Below, in pieces: positions 49,999-59,315 of a stretch of DNA of 64,000 nucleotides. Positions within the stretch are counted from its first letter, which is position 1. Each line of letters starts with the position of its first letter. A program made the translations under genes and the position numbers. The notes under the pieces were generated by a model. The model ran no database searches. It saw only the letters and a program-made list of their open reading frames with translations, and was not told where the DNA came from. Source of the DNA: Dickeya zeae NCPPB 2538 (GTDB taxonomy: Bacteria; Pseudomonadota; Gammaproteobacteria; Enterobacterales; Enterobacteriaceae). The stretch covers positions 4,361,174 through 4,425,173 of the forward strand of contig NZ_CM001977.1 of assembly GCF_000406165.1 (NCBI RefSeq), written 5' to 3'.

Positions 49999-52005
49999 AT
50001 GTCCATTGAACTGGTTTCCCATCCATCCTCTACTCAGACGCCGCTATCTTCACGCCTTGCCGTCGGCAAGGGAAAGTTATCTACCCGAGCGCTGGTACTG
50101 ATGGCCACGGTATTCATCATCATCTGCGGTTTTATCCTGACTATCGGTTTCCTGCTGTGGCAATCCGGCCAGCAGCAAAAGACCACCGCCCAGCAACTAC
50201 TGGAACAGACGGCGTATACCAGCGCCTACTCGGTACAAAACCGGCTGGATGTCGCCCTGTTTGCCGCCCGGGATTTAGTGCAGAGTGTCATTAGCCTGCG
50301 GGAAGCCGGTGCGCCGGACCGTGCGGTTGCTGAGCGGTTGCTGGAAAATGCGCTCAAAAGCCACCCAGATTTACTGTCAATGTCGCTGGCATGGGAACCG
50401 AACGCGTTTGACGGTAAAGACCAGCAATACGCCAGTCAGCCAGAACAAGACCCGAAAGGCCGGTTTGTTCGCTATGTGGACCGCGATAACGCTGGTCACG
50501 TGGCGTTGCACAACCTGACCGATTACGAAACCCCCGGCAGCGGTGATTACTACCTGTTACCGCGAAAGCTGCAAAAGGAAGTGATCCTGGAGCCTTACAG
50601 CTACCCCTATAACGGGGTGGATGTTCTGCTCACGTCTATTGCGGTGCCTATCATCATTGACGGTAAGTTTTACGGTTCGGTCACCGCTGACTTCTCGCTG
50701 GACACGCTGCAAAAAATGGTCAACGACATTAAGCCGTTTGGCGGTGCCGGTTATGCCATGATGTTTTCATCAAGCGGCAGCTACATCGCCCACCCGGACG
50801 CCAGCCGTATTACCAAAAAGCTCGATGATGACCCGAAACTGCTGGAAAGCATCCAGTCCGGTACGCCGCTTACCTCAATTCGTATGAGTTCCTTTACTCA
50901 CCAGGAAATGATGAGCGCCTATCTGCCGATTACTATCGGCAATACCGGCACGCCGTGGACGTTGGGCGTCACAGTACCCGAGCAGGTGGTCATGGCGGAA
51001 TCCGTACGGTTACGCTACATCGGCGCGGTCATGACGCTATTGAGTATTCTGGTCGTCTCCGGGGTGATTAGCGTTATCTTCACCCGCAAGGTGTTGCGCC
51101 CGATAGGCGGTGAGCCGACGGAAGCTGCTCGAATTGCCCTGGCGGTGGCGCAAGGTGACCTGACCTTCCACATTCCGGTGCAGCCCAAAGACACCAGCAG
51201 CATCTTCTATGCGATGTCGGAAATGCAGCAGCAGTTACGCAATATTGTGGAGCAACTGATGTCCACCAGCGAATCGGTCAGCCACGGTGCCGCGGAAATT
51301 TCAGCCGGTAACGTCGACCTGGCTTCCCGCACCGAACAGCAGGCCGCGGCGCTGGAAGAAACCGCCGCCAGCATGGAGCAAATCACCGCCACCGTGAAGC
51401 AAAACGCCGATAACGCCCACAGCGCTACCCGGCTGACACAAAACGCGGCGCACATTGCCCAGCGCGGTGATGAGATTGTCGGTCAGGTGGTGAGCGTGAT
51501 GGGTAGCATTGACAACAGTTCAAAGAAAATCAGCGAAATCACCACCATCATCAGCAGCATTGCCTTTCAGACTAATATTCTGGCGCTCAATGCGGCGGTG
51601 GAAGCCGCCCGCGCTGGCGAACAGGGGCGTGGTTTCGCGGTAGTGGCAGGTGAGGTACGCAGTCTGGCCCAACGCAGCGCGGATGCCGTCAAGGATATCA
51701 CTGCGCTGATCGGTGAATCTGCCGAACGGGTCGGTCATGGGGTCAGTATGGTGGAGAATGCCGGGAAAACCATGCGAGACATGCTGGCCGCCGTCACCTC
51801 GGTCAACGATATTATGAGCGAGATTGTCGCCGCCTCGGATGAACAATCACGCGGCATCAGTCAGGTCACGCAGGCGGTGCATGAAATGGACGGCGTCACC
51901 CAACAGAACGCTGCACTGGTACAGCAGGCAACGGCGGCAGCGGCTTCTCTGGAGGATCAGGCCCGGCAACTGGCGCAACTGGTGCAGGTGTTCCGTATCC
52001 ATTAG
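49999..52005 (+). CDS. Methyl-accepting chemotaxis protein (dCache-type sensor)
   Basis: A 668-residue chemoreceptor paralogous to the one at 26248-28251. It has a first helix (ALVLMATVFIIICGFILTIGFLLW), a double-Cache periplasmic sensor with FVRYVDRDNAGH and GDYYLLPRKLQKEVILEPYSYPYNG, and a second helix (YIGAVMTLLSILVVSGVISVIF). HAMP and the signalling domain follow, with tip IAFQTNILALNAAVEAARAGEQGRG. There is no CheR-binding pentapeptide. The start at 49999 has AGGGGAG before it. The N-terminal cytoplasmic tail is longer than in its paralogue. Ligand unknown. Confidence 0.9.
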   Translation: MSIELVSHPSSTQTPLSSRLAVGKGKLSTRALVLMATVFIIICGFILTIGFLLWQSGQQQKTTAQQLLEQTAYTSAYSVQNRLDVALFAARDLVQSVISLREAGAPDRAVAERLLENALKSHPDLLSMSLAWEPNAFDGKDQQYASQPEQDPKGRFVRYVDRDNAGHVALHNLTDYETPGSGDYYLLPRKLQKEVILEPYSYPYNGVDVLLTSIAVPIIIDGKFYGSVTADFSLDTLQKMVNDIKPFGGAGYAMMFSSSGSYIAHPDASRITKKLDDDPKLLESIQSGTPLTSIRMSSFTHQEMMSAYLPITIGNTGTPWTLGVTVPEQVVMAESVRLRYIGAVMTLLSILVVSGVISVIFTRKVLRPIGGEPTEAARIALAVAQGDLTFHIPVQPKDTSSIFYAMSEMQQQLRNIVEQLMSTSESVSHGAAEISAGNVDLASRTEQQAAALEETAASMEQITATVKQNADNAHSATRLTQNAAHIAQRGDEIVGQVVSVMGSIDNSSKKISEITTIISSIAFQTNILALNAAVEAARAGEQGRGFAVVAGEVRSLAQRSADAVKDITALIGESAERVGHGVSMVENAGKTMRDMLAAVTSVNDIMSEIVAASDEQSRGISQVTQAVHEMDGVTQQNAALVQQATAAAASLEDQARQLAQLVQVFRIH

Positions 52006-52060
52006 GCTCAGGATAACGCTTACACAATAGCCATTCCTCAATAACAAACCTCCATAACAA

Positions 52061-52090
52061 ATAAGGGCATAGTCATCGCTATGCCCTTAT
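52061..52090. terminator. Terminator between chemoreceptor gene and uspA
   Basis: Perfect 12-bp stem ATAAGGGCATAG / CTATGCCCTTAT with a 6-base loop. On the minus strand it is followed by TTTGTTAT, so it serves uspA best; on the plus strand it may end the chemoreceptor transcript. Confidence 0.8.
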
Positions 52091-52144
52091 CGTCGGTTTG
52101 CTCTATCGTCGTCTATCTGTATGCATCAGCACCGTTTTGGCGGC

Positions 52145-52579
52145 TTACACCTCTTCATCACGCAGCGGCACAATCAGCATGTCGATATGTACCGTGTTGA
52201 TCAACTGACGCGCGGACGACATCAATTTGCTCCAGAAATCCTGATGATGACCACACAACACCAGATCAACATCGTATTTGCGAATCGCGTCGACCAGCAC
52301 CTGACCCAGATCACCGCTGCCGCTCAGGGTTTCCGAAATAGGATAACCGGCACCGTCCGCCAGGTCCTTCAGGGCATTCTGGGTTTCTTCGGAAATGCGT
52401 TGCTGCATATCGCCCAGATTGACATCAATAAGCCCGGTGTAGAGATCGGAATAGTTCACGTCAACATGGATCAAAGAGACTTTGGCATCATACGGCCGCG
52501 CCATGGAGACCGCTTTTTCCACTAACACCTTACTTTCCGGTGACAAGTCAACCGCAATAAGGATGTGTTTGTAAGCCAT
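52145..52579 (-). CDS. uspA: Universal stress protein A
   Basis: A 144-residue UspA, the E. coli length. It is nearly identical at the start (MAYKHILIAVDLSPESKVLVEKAVSMARP) and end (INTVHIDMLIVPLRDEEV). It lacks the GxxGxxxxG(S/T) ATP-binding pattern of UspFG-type proteins, as expected for UspA. AGGAAGGAG precedes the ATG. It is divergent from uspB, as in E. coli. Confidence 0.97.
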   Translation of the reverse strand: MAYKHILIAVDLSPESKVLVEKAVSMARPYDAKVSLIHVDVNYSDLYTGLIDVNLGDMQQRISEETQNALKDLADGAGYPISETLSGSGDLGQVLVDAIRKYDVDLVLCGHHQDFWSKLMSSARQLINTVHIDMLIVPLRDEEV

Positions 52580-53222
52580 GATTAAGCTCCTTCCTAATGA
52601 CTAACTGATGGGTCAGCAGATATTTCTCCTGCCAGTCTGATAACCTATGGCAGTCATGAGCATAACACCCCCTCAATTTCGGGTTATGTTCAACGGATCA
52701 CAACGCCACACATTTTGTAACGGTTCTGCGACGGCGGATAACCACTTACCCTGAAGTGACCACCCATTTGCGCCGATAACTCTTTATACCCGTCATACTT
52801 CACGCTCTACCCGTCATGTTTCACGTTGCAGGTGTAGTGGTTCCTGTAACACGAATCACTGAGGTATGCAGGGGGAAGCCTCTCGCCCGTGCGTAAAGTG
52901 TAGCTGAAAAGAACAGGGTCTATGGCAAAGAAAACAGCGCCAGATCAAAAGAAGTCATGATGTTTTTAGCTATCAGGAACCTTGCGCAAGGTATGGAAAA
53001 AAAGCGTCAGGCTCTTCTACAATGAAATTGGAGGGGGACTTTTCAGGTTCTTTTCCAGACAGGGATATCGAGGTGAAGAAGAATACCTGGGCAACTCGCC
53101 ATGGTCTGGCAGCCCCATAACATCGCGTGAATAACGTGTGGCATAAATACCCACAGATGTGACGTCAGCAGGACCCGACGCCTACCCGCATCTGGAGGGT
53201 CATAATCCGGGAGGGAAGCATG
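52580..53222. other. uspA-uspB divergent region
   Basis: About 640 bases with no supported gene. The region should contain both usp promoters. Part of it (52786-52840) looks like fused ERIC end fragments. The bases 53130-53210 before uspB include a GC-rich segment of unknown role. Confidence 0.5.
52786..52840. repeat. Tandem ERIC-end remnants
   Basis: TATACCCGTCATACTTCACG is followed directly by CTACCCGTCATGTTTCACGTTGCAGGTG when read across. Both match the terminal part of the ERIC element at 34791-34918 (in reverse), suggesting a decayed or duplicated ERIC end. Confidence 0.5.
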
Positions 53223-53558
53223 ATGATTAGTACATTTGCGCTTTTCTGGGCTTTATGTGTCGTCTGTGTCATCAATATGGCGCGATATTATTCTTCGTTG
53301 CGAGTGCTGCTGCTGATTCTGAGAGACTGCGATCCGCTACTGTACCAGTATGTGGACGGAGGCGGTTTTTTCACCTCTCACGGGCAGCCCAGCAAGCAGT
53401 TACGGCTGGTTCGCTATATCTACGCACAACGTTATCTTGACCATCACGATCCGGAATTTATCCGTCGCTGCGCACGGGTACGCGGTCAGTTCTTGCTGAC
53501 CTCTGCCTTGTGCGGGCTGGTGGTAGTGAGCCTCATCGGCCTTATCATGTGGCACTGA
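53223..53558 (+). CDS. uspB: Universal stress protein B
   Basis: A 111-residue membrane protein matching E. coli UspB almost throughout: an N-terminal helix (ISTFALFWALCVVCVINMAR), the conserved DCDPLLYQYVDGGGFFTSHGQP, and a C-terminal helix (LLTSALCGLVVVSLIGLIMWH). UspB is a sigma-S-controlled stationary-phase protein linked to ethanol tolerance. The second of two adjacent ATGs (53223) is chosen for E. coli length and spacing from GGAGG. Confidence 0.95.
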   Translation: MISTFALFWALCVVCVINMARYYSSLRVLLLILRDCDPLLYQYVDGGGFFTSHGQPSKQLRLVRYIYAQRYLDHHDPEFIRRCARVRGQFLLTSALCGLVVVSLIGLIMWH

Positions 53559-53642
53559 GGTTAACTACAGCAGCGGCGACAACGGACGCCTCAACCGGTC
53601 GTGTACCCCTATCAACCCTTAAATAACGCAACACTGAAAGCA

Positions 53643-53668
53643 GAAAGGCGACCGGGTGGCCGCCTTTC
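53643..53668. terminator. Terminator between uspB and pitA
   Basis: GAAAGGCGACC / GGCCGCCTTTC stem with one mismatch and a GGGT loop, followed on the plus strand by TTATTT. It serves uspB and perhaps converging pitA. Confidence 0.75.
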
Positions 53669-53732
53669 TTATTTGGTGATAACGATGTTCTGACGATAAC
53701 GATGCTATACCGTGGTGGCATATCGCCACCCG

Positions 53733-55241
53733 TCAGATAACCTTCAGAGCCAGCCAGTACAGAACCCCAGACAGCACCATCGACACCGGCAGGGTAAACA
53801 CCCAGGCCAGCATAATGTTTTTCACCGTTTTCCCCTGCACACCGCCGCCATCGACAATCATGGTTCCCGCCACCGCGGACGAGAGCACGTGTGTGGTAGA
53901 AACCGGCATGCCGGTATAACTGGCGATACCGATGGACACTGCCGCCGTTACCTGCGCCGAGACGCCCTGCGCATAGGTCATGCCTTTTTTACCGATCTTC
54001 TCACCGATAGTAACTGCCACGCGCTTCCACCCCACCATGGTACCGAGTGACAACGCCAGCGCTACTGCGACAATAATCCATAGCGGAGCGTACTCAACAG
54101 TATGGAGCAGGTCGCCACGCAGATTGTTGAGCAGACGTTTGTCGTCAGCCGAGGTTTCCGGCAGTTTGACGACACGATCCAAAGTGTCGGAAATACACAT
54201 CAGCAGGCGACGAGCACGGGCGCGATCGTCTGCGGCCAGATCATCATAACTCTTCACGTTATTCAGCAGCGTCAGTGCGCGGTCGACGGCGATCGACGCA
54301 CGCGAGGTATCGCAGTGAAAATCCGGCTTGTTGCCGGTAGAAGGGATCACATTTTCCGGTGCCGGGATGACCGGCTGAGATAAATCAATCACATGAGCCA
54401 ATGTCGCCTGATGAGACTGATAGTAGGTTTGCAGATTCGCCACCGCGTCGCGGGTACGGCTAATGTCATAACCAGAGGCACTCATATTCAGCACAAACCC
54501 GGCAGGTGCCACGCCAATCAGCACCAACATGATAAGACCAATGCCTTTCTGACCGTCGTTAGCGCCGTGAGAGAAACTCACCCCTACCGCAGACAGAATC
54601 AGCGCAGTACGGGTCCAGAACGGTGGCTTACGTTTGCCATCTTGTTTTTCACGCTCAACCGGCGTCAGGTGAATGCGCTGGCGCTTCTTATTGCCGCTCC
54701 AGTAACGACGCAGCAGATACACCATTAACCCGGCGATGATCATGCCGACCACCGGTGATACCAGCAGCGACAGGAAAATACTGACCATTTTGGGGATATT
54801 GAGCGCATCCACCACCGAGGTGTGGCTCACTAGCGCGTTGGTTAAACCAATACCGATGATGGCACCGATCAGGGTGTGAGAACTGGAAGCCGGTAAACCA
54901 AAGTACCAGGTCCCGAGGTTCCAAATGATCGCCGCCAGCAGCATGGAAAACACCATCGCCAGCCCGTGAGCGGAACTGACGTTTAGCAGCAAATCGGTTG
55001 GCAGCAGGTGGACGATGGCATACGCCACACTCAGTCCCCCCAGCAATACCCCGAGGAAATTGAAAACACCGGCCATGACAACCGCCAGTTGGGCACGCAT
55101 CGCACGGGTATAGATAACTGTGGCTACCGCGTTGGCGGTATCGTGAAAGCCGTTGATGGCTTCATAGAACAGAACAAACAGCAGGGCGAGAACCAGCATC
55201 AGACCGGTGTGGAAATCAAGCCCGGCAAATAAATGTAACAT
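53733..55241 (-). CDS. pitA: Low-affinity inorganic phosphate transporter PitA
   Basis: PitA imports metal-phosphate complexes with protons. The 502-residue inner-membrane protein has the two PiT family signatures: GFHDTANAVATVIYTRAM near residue 30 and SHGANDGQKGIGLIM in the middle. About ten helices and a large central hydrophilic loop are visible. The position next to uspB and yhiN is as in E. coli. Confidence 0.95.
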   Translation of the reverse strand: MLHLFAGLDFHTGLMLVLALLFVLFYEAINGFHDTANAVATVIYTRAMRAQLAVVMAGVFNFLGVLLGGLSVAYAIVHLLPTDLLLNVSSAHGLAMVFSMLLAAIIWNLGTWYFGLPASSSHTLIGAIIGIGLTNALVSHTSVVDALNIPKMVSIFLSLLVSPVVGMIIAGLMVYLLRRYWSGNKKRQRIHLTPVEREKQDGKRKPPFWTRTALILSAVGVSFSHGANDGQKGIGLIMLVLIGVAPAGFVLNMSASGYDISRTRDAVANLQTYYQSHQATLAHVIDLSQPVIPAPENVIPSTGNKPDFHCDTSRASIAVDRALTLLNNVKSYDDLAADDRARARRLLMCISDTLDRVVKLPETSADDKRLLNNLRGDLLHTVEYAPLWIIVAVALALSLGTMVGWKRVAVTIGEKIGKKGMTYAQGVSAQVTAAVSIGIASYTGMPVSTTHVLSSAVAGTMIVDGGGVQGKTVKNIMLAWVFTLPVSMVLSGVLYWLALKVI

Positions 55242-55540
55242 AAGTGTTAGGCCATGTAGTGGTCATGAACGCGGCGCATTATCGGTGACAAGCTGAAACG
55301 GGAAAAGCAAAATATGACATTATTTTGACTTAAATTACGCCACTTCTGCCGGTGAATTTGATTTAGTTAATTAAAATCAATGCATTATTGATTTCACCCC
55401 TCCACATACTCTGTTACGGGTAAAGACACCACCCCGCTGTCGCGACATGGTGTCAGGTGCCTGCAGGCAGATGACCGACGAAGGGACATCACCTATAATC
55501 GGCCCCCCGGATATCACCGGCGCAAGAGCGGGAGAGTAAT

Positions 55541-56725
55541 GTGGAACAGTTTGACGTCATCATCCTTGGCGCGGGAGCAGCCGGGCTATTCTGCGCGGCA
55601 CAGGCAGGCCAGAAAGGTCTGCGGGTGCTGCTGGTGGACAATGGCAAAAAACCCGGCCGCAAAATTCTGATGTCCGGCGGTGGGCGCTGCAACTTTACCA
55701 ATCTGTACGCCGAACCGGCGGCTTACCTGTCGCACAACCCGCACTTCTGTAAATCTGCCCTCGCCCGCTATACCCAGTGGGATTTCATCAGCCTGATTAA
55801 CCGCTACGGCATCGCGTATCACGAAAAAACGCTCGGCCAGTTGTTCTGCGACGATTCCGCGCAGCACATTGTCGATATGCTAATGAAAGAGTGCGATGCC
55901 GGTAACGTGACGCTGCGCCTGCGCAGCGAGGTGCTATCGGCAGAAAAAAACGCGCTGTTCCAGGTGAAGCTCAATACCGGTGTGGTACAAGCGCGCGCGC
56001 TGGTTATCGCCACCGGCGGGCTGTCGATGCCCGGTCTGGGGGCCACACCATTCGGTTATCAACTGGCGGCACAATTTGGCCTCAACGTGTTGCCGACTCG
56101 CGCCGCACTGGTGCCGTTTACCCTGCACAAACCATTATTGGAGCAATTACAAACGCTCTCCGGCGTATCGGTACCGGCGGTGGTCAGCGCCGCAAACGGC
56201 ACCACCTTCCGCGAGAATATCCTGTTTACCCACCGTGGCTTGTCCGGCCCGGCCATTCTGCAACTGTCCAGCTACTGGCAGCCGGGAGAACTCGTTACCA
56301 TCAATCTGTTGCCCACGCTTGATCTGGCGGAATGCCTGAACGCTGAGCGTCAGGCACACCCGAACCAAAGCCTGAAAAATACGTTGTCGCAATGGCTGCC
56401 GAAACGACTGGTGGAATGCCTGCAAGCATTGGGGCAGCTACCGGATGTCACCTTAAAGCAGCTCAACAAGTCGCAACAGGCCGAGGTAGAAGCCACGTTA
56501 CAGCAGTGGCGGGTACAGCCTAACGGCACTGAAGGTTATCGCACGGCGGAAGTCACGCTCGGCGGGGTTGATACCCGCGAACTGTCGTCAAAAACGATGG
56601 AAGCCAGCAAATGCCCGGGGTTGTATTTTATCGGCGAGGTGGTGGACGTCACCGGCTGGCTTGGCGGTTATAACTTCCAGTGGGCCTGGAGTTCGGCGTG
56701 GGCTTGCGCGCAGGCGCTGGAGTAA
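55541..56725 (+). CDS. yhiN: YhiN-family FAD-dependent oxidoreductase
   Basis: A 394-residue HI0933/BaiN-like flavoprotein. The N-terminal dinucleotide motif GAGAAGLFCAAQAGQ is followed by GRKILMSGGGRCNFTN and the C-terminal FAD motif GLYFIGEVVDVTGWLGGYNFQWAWSSAWA. Its substrate is unknown. The start codon is GTG at 55541, with GGAG six bases before it. It is divergent from pitA, as in E. coli. Confidence 0.92.
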   Translation: MEQFDVIILGAGAAGLFCAAQAGQKGLRVLLVDNGKKPGRKILMSGGGRCNFTNLYAEPAAYLSHNPHFCKSALARYTQWDFISLINRYGIAYHEKTLGQLFCDDSAQHIVDMLMKECDAGNVTLRLRSEVLSAEKNALFQVKLNTGVVQARALVIATGGLSMPGLGATPFGYQLAAQFGLNVLPTRAALVPFTLHKPLLEQLQTLSGVSVPAVVSAANGTTFRENILFTHRGLSGPAILQLSSYWQPGELVTINLLPTLDLAECLNAERQAHPNQSLKNTLSQWLPKRLVECLQALGQLPDVTLKQLNKSQQAEVEATLQQWRVQPNGTEGYRTAEVTLGGVDTRELSSKTMEASKCPGLYFIGEVVDVTGWLGGYNFQWAWSSAWACAQALE

Positions 56726-56789
56726 ACACCAGACAGCGCATTAAATCAGCACCACTAAAATCACCACAACAACTCCCCAAAACAACAAA

Positions 56790-56805
56790 GCCGCCCGAAG
56801 GCGGC
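56790..56805 (-). terminator. Terminator of the YhcN-family gene at 56865
   Basis: GCCGCC-CGAA-GGCGGC hairpin with a stable tetraloop, followed on the minus strand by TTTGTTGTTTT. The hairpin and its flanks (CAACAAAGCC...GGCGGCCATTG) recur at 63905-63933. Confidence 0.9.
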
Positions 56806-56864
56806 CATTGCGTACGTGATACTGGTGTTAGCGAATATCGGCGTTATTTTTTATATCGATGGGA

Positions 56865-57116
56865 TTAGTTGTACAGTTCGGCCACACCGCGCAGTTGGCT
56901 ATCGCTGCCAGTCGCGGAGATGATGCGGAACGATTTGGCACCGGCGGCACTCGCTTTTTCAGCCAGGTTAGCCTGCAGGCTGTCCAGGGTATTAGCGCTG
57001 GCACTGACGGTACCGACGGACTGGCTGGCAGCGTGCTGCACTTCTGTCGCGGCGAAGGTGCCGAAAGAAACGGTAGCCAGGGTGATAACTGCAACAATAT
57101 TTTTGATAGCGTTCAT
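56865..57116 (-). CDS. YhcN/BhsA-family (DUF1471) small periplasmic protein
   Basis: An 83-residue protein with a signal peptide (NIVAVITLATVSFGTFAA) and a DUF1471 domain ending DSQLRGVAELYN. The start follows AAGGATA. Its C-terminal end is nearly identical to that of the partial gene at the right edge of the window (DNQLRGVAELYN), and it is related to the protein at 46406-46666. Probably a secreted stress- or envelope-associated protein. Confidence 0.87.
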   Translation of the reverse strand: MNAIKNIVAVITLATVSFGTFAATEVQHAASQSVGTVSASANTLDSLQANLAEKASAAGAKSFRIISATGSDSQLRGVAELYN

Positions 57117-57316
57117 GGTCTATATCCTTCACGTTGAATTCGGTTAACTTTCTTGTTGAAAGCATCTTCGCTTTCGATGGAAGTGATAATAGACCTGTTA
57201 TCGCAGCGTTAAAACCGGGTTTATTTGCAGATATCATTCAAAATTTATGAACTAAAAACACCCCCTGGTACTGTCTGCCACCTGCCTGTTTTTAGCGCAG
57301 ATGGCAGAGCGGCCGG

Positions 57317-58180
57317 TTATTGCAGTTCAACCCACAGTGGGTGGTGATCGGAACCCTGATTCTCCGTATCGACCCAGCAACGACGCACCGTCAACCCCAG
57401 TGAAGGCGTCAGCAGGCAATGATCGATCCGGCCGCCAACATTCGGGTGGGTAGAACCGCTACTCTCCAACTGGCCTGCCGCAACCCAGGCATCCATCAGC
57501 CCGCGATGGCGAACCAACCGGCCGTGATGCGGCGACACCGGCCCCACCAAATGGCGATATTCGTCGCTGTCCGGCAGGCAGTTCAAATCACCCATCAGGA
57601 TCATCTCCTGTGGCATCACCGGCATGCGGCCTTCGGTCCAGCCAGCCGTCGGGTCAGGGTGACCACCGCACCAGGCCCCCCCTTCCTCCGGGGCGCGGGC
57701 AAAAATCCCTAACATCGCGTCTACTTGCGGTAATCGGGTCTCGGCGCACAGATGACTGAGATGGGTGTTATAAACGCGAATCGCCCCGCCATCGGTGTCG
57801 ACCACCGTTTCCAGCACACCTTGCTGAATCGAATGCTGGGTGAGCGTGCCGAATTTCGGCAGTGGGAAGTTGCGGCTGGAAAGGATCGGTCGGCGCGACA
57901 ACGTCAGGGTACCAAACTGGCGGCGGCGGTTGAGAACCCGGCCGTCCGCGGCCACCGTACTCGCGTCCATATCCAGATTAGCGCCATACACCCAGTGATA
58001 CTCGCCCAGCAACGCAGCCAGCTCCGCCGGTTGGTCCGTCATACCGGAGCGCTGCCAGAAGCGTTCCACTTCCTGCATACAGATGATATCCGCACCGCGC
58101 ACTTCGTCGGCAATGCGAGCCAGATCGTAACGGCCATCGCGGCCAAGACCGTATTGAATGTTGTAGCTGACAATGAGCAT
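57317..58180 (-). CDS. Endonuclease/exonuclease/phosphatase-family phosphodiesterase
   Basis: A 287-residue EEP-superfamily hydrolase with every catalytic motif intact: SYNIQYG, CMQEVE, NTHLSHL, GDLNCLPDS, RIDHCL and GSDHHPLWVEL. Such folds include nucleases, sphingomyelinases and inositol-phosphate phosphatases. There is no signal peptide, so it acts in the cytoplasm. The start at 58180 (MLIVSYN) is chosen; a longer frame runs into the ATPase gene. It follows the ABC ATPase gene by 28 bases, making it the last gene of a sugar-uptake operon. It may cleave an imported phosphodiester such as a glycerophospho-sugar. Confidence 0.85.
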   Translation of the reverse strand: MLIVSYNIQYGLGRDGRYDLARIADEVRGADIICMQEVERFWQRSGMTDQPAELAALLGEYHWVYGANLDMDASTVAADGRVLNRRRQFGTLTLSRRPILSSRNFPLPKFGTLTQHSIQQGVLETVVDTDGGAIRVYNTHLSHLCAETRLPQVDAMLGIFARAPEEGGAWCGGHPDPTAGWTEGRMPVMPQEMILMGDLNCLPDSDEYRHLVGPVSPHHGRLVRHRGLMDAWVAAGQLESSGSTHPNVGGRIDHCLLTPSLGLTVRRCWVDTENQGSDHHPLWVELQ

Positions 58181-58208
58181 GAGGCAACCTGTTGGTAAGA
58201 GAGGAAGA

Positions 58209-59312
58209 TTAACCTGCCGTGCGGCAGGCGGGAAAGTCATCGGCAGGCAGCACCACGCCGACATCACAAAGCCGATTGCCGTCGGCACCAAACAGCAGCA
58301 GCGTATCTGCCGACAGCGATACCCCGACGCGCATTCCCACGTCATACTGCGCTATCGAACCGGCTACCAACGCCTGCAAGGGACCAAGCGGCGTGCGCAG
58401 GCGGTAGAGGATTTCCCGCCCCATCGGCTCAACGTGTTCGATATCCCCGGCCAACAGACCGGGTACTGCTGCCGTCAGCGTGACGTCTTCCGGCCGGATG
58501 CCGAGCATCAAAGCCCCCTGACAGGCCGATGACAGCCCCCAGCCAACCTCACCCACCGTCAACTGATGTCCACTGGCGTACCCCGGCAGCAGACAAATCG
58601 GCGGCGAGCCGATAAAGCCGGCGACAAAGGTATTGGCCGGCTGGCGATAGAGCTGTTGTGGGGTGCCGATTTGCTCCACCCGCCCCTGATTCATACAGAT
58701 AATGCGGCTGGCGAGTGTCATCGCCTCCAGTTGGTCATGGGTGACCATCAATGTGGTGGCGCGCGAGCGAGCGTGAATCGCTTTCAACTCGGTACGCATC
58801 GTCATACGCAAGGTGGCATCAAGGTTGGATAGCGGTTCATCCAGTAATAGCAGCGACGGCCGTTTTACCAACGCCCGTGCCAGCGCCACCCGCTGTTGCT
58901 GACCACCGGACAGTGCTGACGGTTTGCGATCCAGCAGTTCCGATACCTGCACCAGCGCGGCCGCTTCCCGCACCCGCTGGTCACGCCCGGCACGCTCGTC
59001 GGGTTTAAAACGCAGCGGGAACGCAATGTTGTCGTACACATTCAGATGGGGGTAGAGCGCGTAAGACTGGAACACCACGCCAACGTTACGATCGCGCGCA
59101 TCGACGCCATTCACCCGTTGACCGTCGAACAGAATCTGCCCCTGTGTCGGCGCATACAGCCCGGCCAGCAAGAATAAGGTGGTGGATTTACCACACCCCG
59201 ACGGCCCGAGGATCGCCACAAACTCGCCGTCAGCCAGCGTCAGATTAACCGGGTGCAACACCGGCGTATCGCCCCAGGCTTTGGTTACACCATCAAGCAC
59301 AATCTCTGCCAT
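58209..59312 (-). CDS. Carbohydrate ABC transporter ATPase (MalK/UgpC type)
   Basis: A 367-residue CUT1-type ATPase: Walker A GPSGCGKST, signature LSGGQQQRVALARAL, Walker B LLLLDEPLSNLDA and a C-terminal TOBE/regulatory domain (IRPEDVTLTA). It overlaps or abuts the permease stop; the second ATG (59312) is chosen although the first (59315) is possible. It powers the permease pair encoded just upstream. Confidence 0.91.
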   Translation of the reverse strand: MAEIVLDGVTKAWGDTPVLHPVNLTLADGEFVAILGPSGCGKSTTLFLLAGLYAPTQGQILFDGQRVNGVDARDRNVGVVFQSYALYPHLNVYDNIAFPLRFKPDERAGRDQRVREAAALVQVSELLDRKPSALSGGQQQRVALARALVKRPSLLLLDEPLSNLDATLRMTMRTELKAIHARSRATTLMVTHDQLEAMTLASRIICMNQGRVEQIGTPQQLYRQPANTFVAGFIGSPPICLLPGYASGHQLTVGEVGWGLSSACQGALMLGIRPEDVTLTAAVPGLLAGDIEHVEPMGREILYRLRTPLGPLQALVAGSIAQYDVGMRVGVSLSADTLLLFGADGNRLCDVGVVLPADDFPACRTAG

Positions 59313-59315
59313 CAT

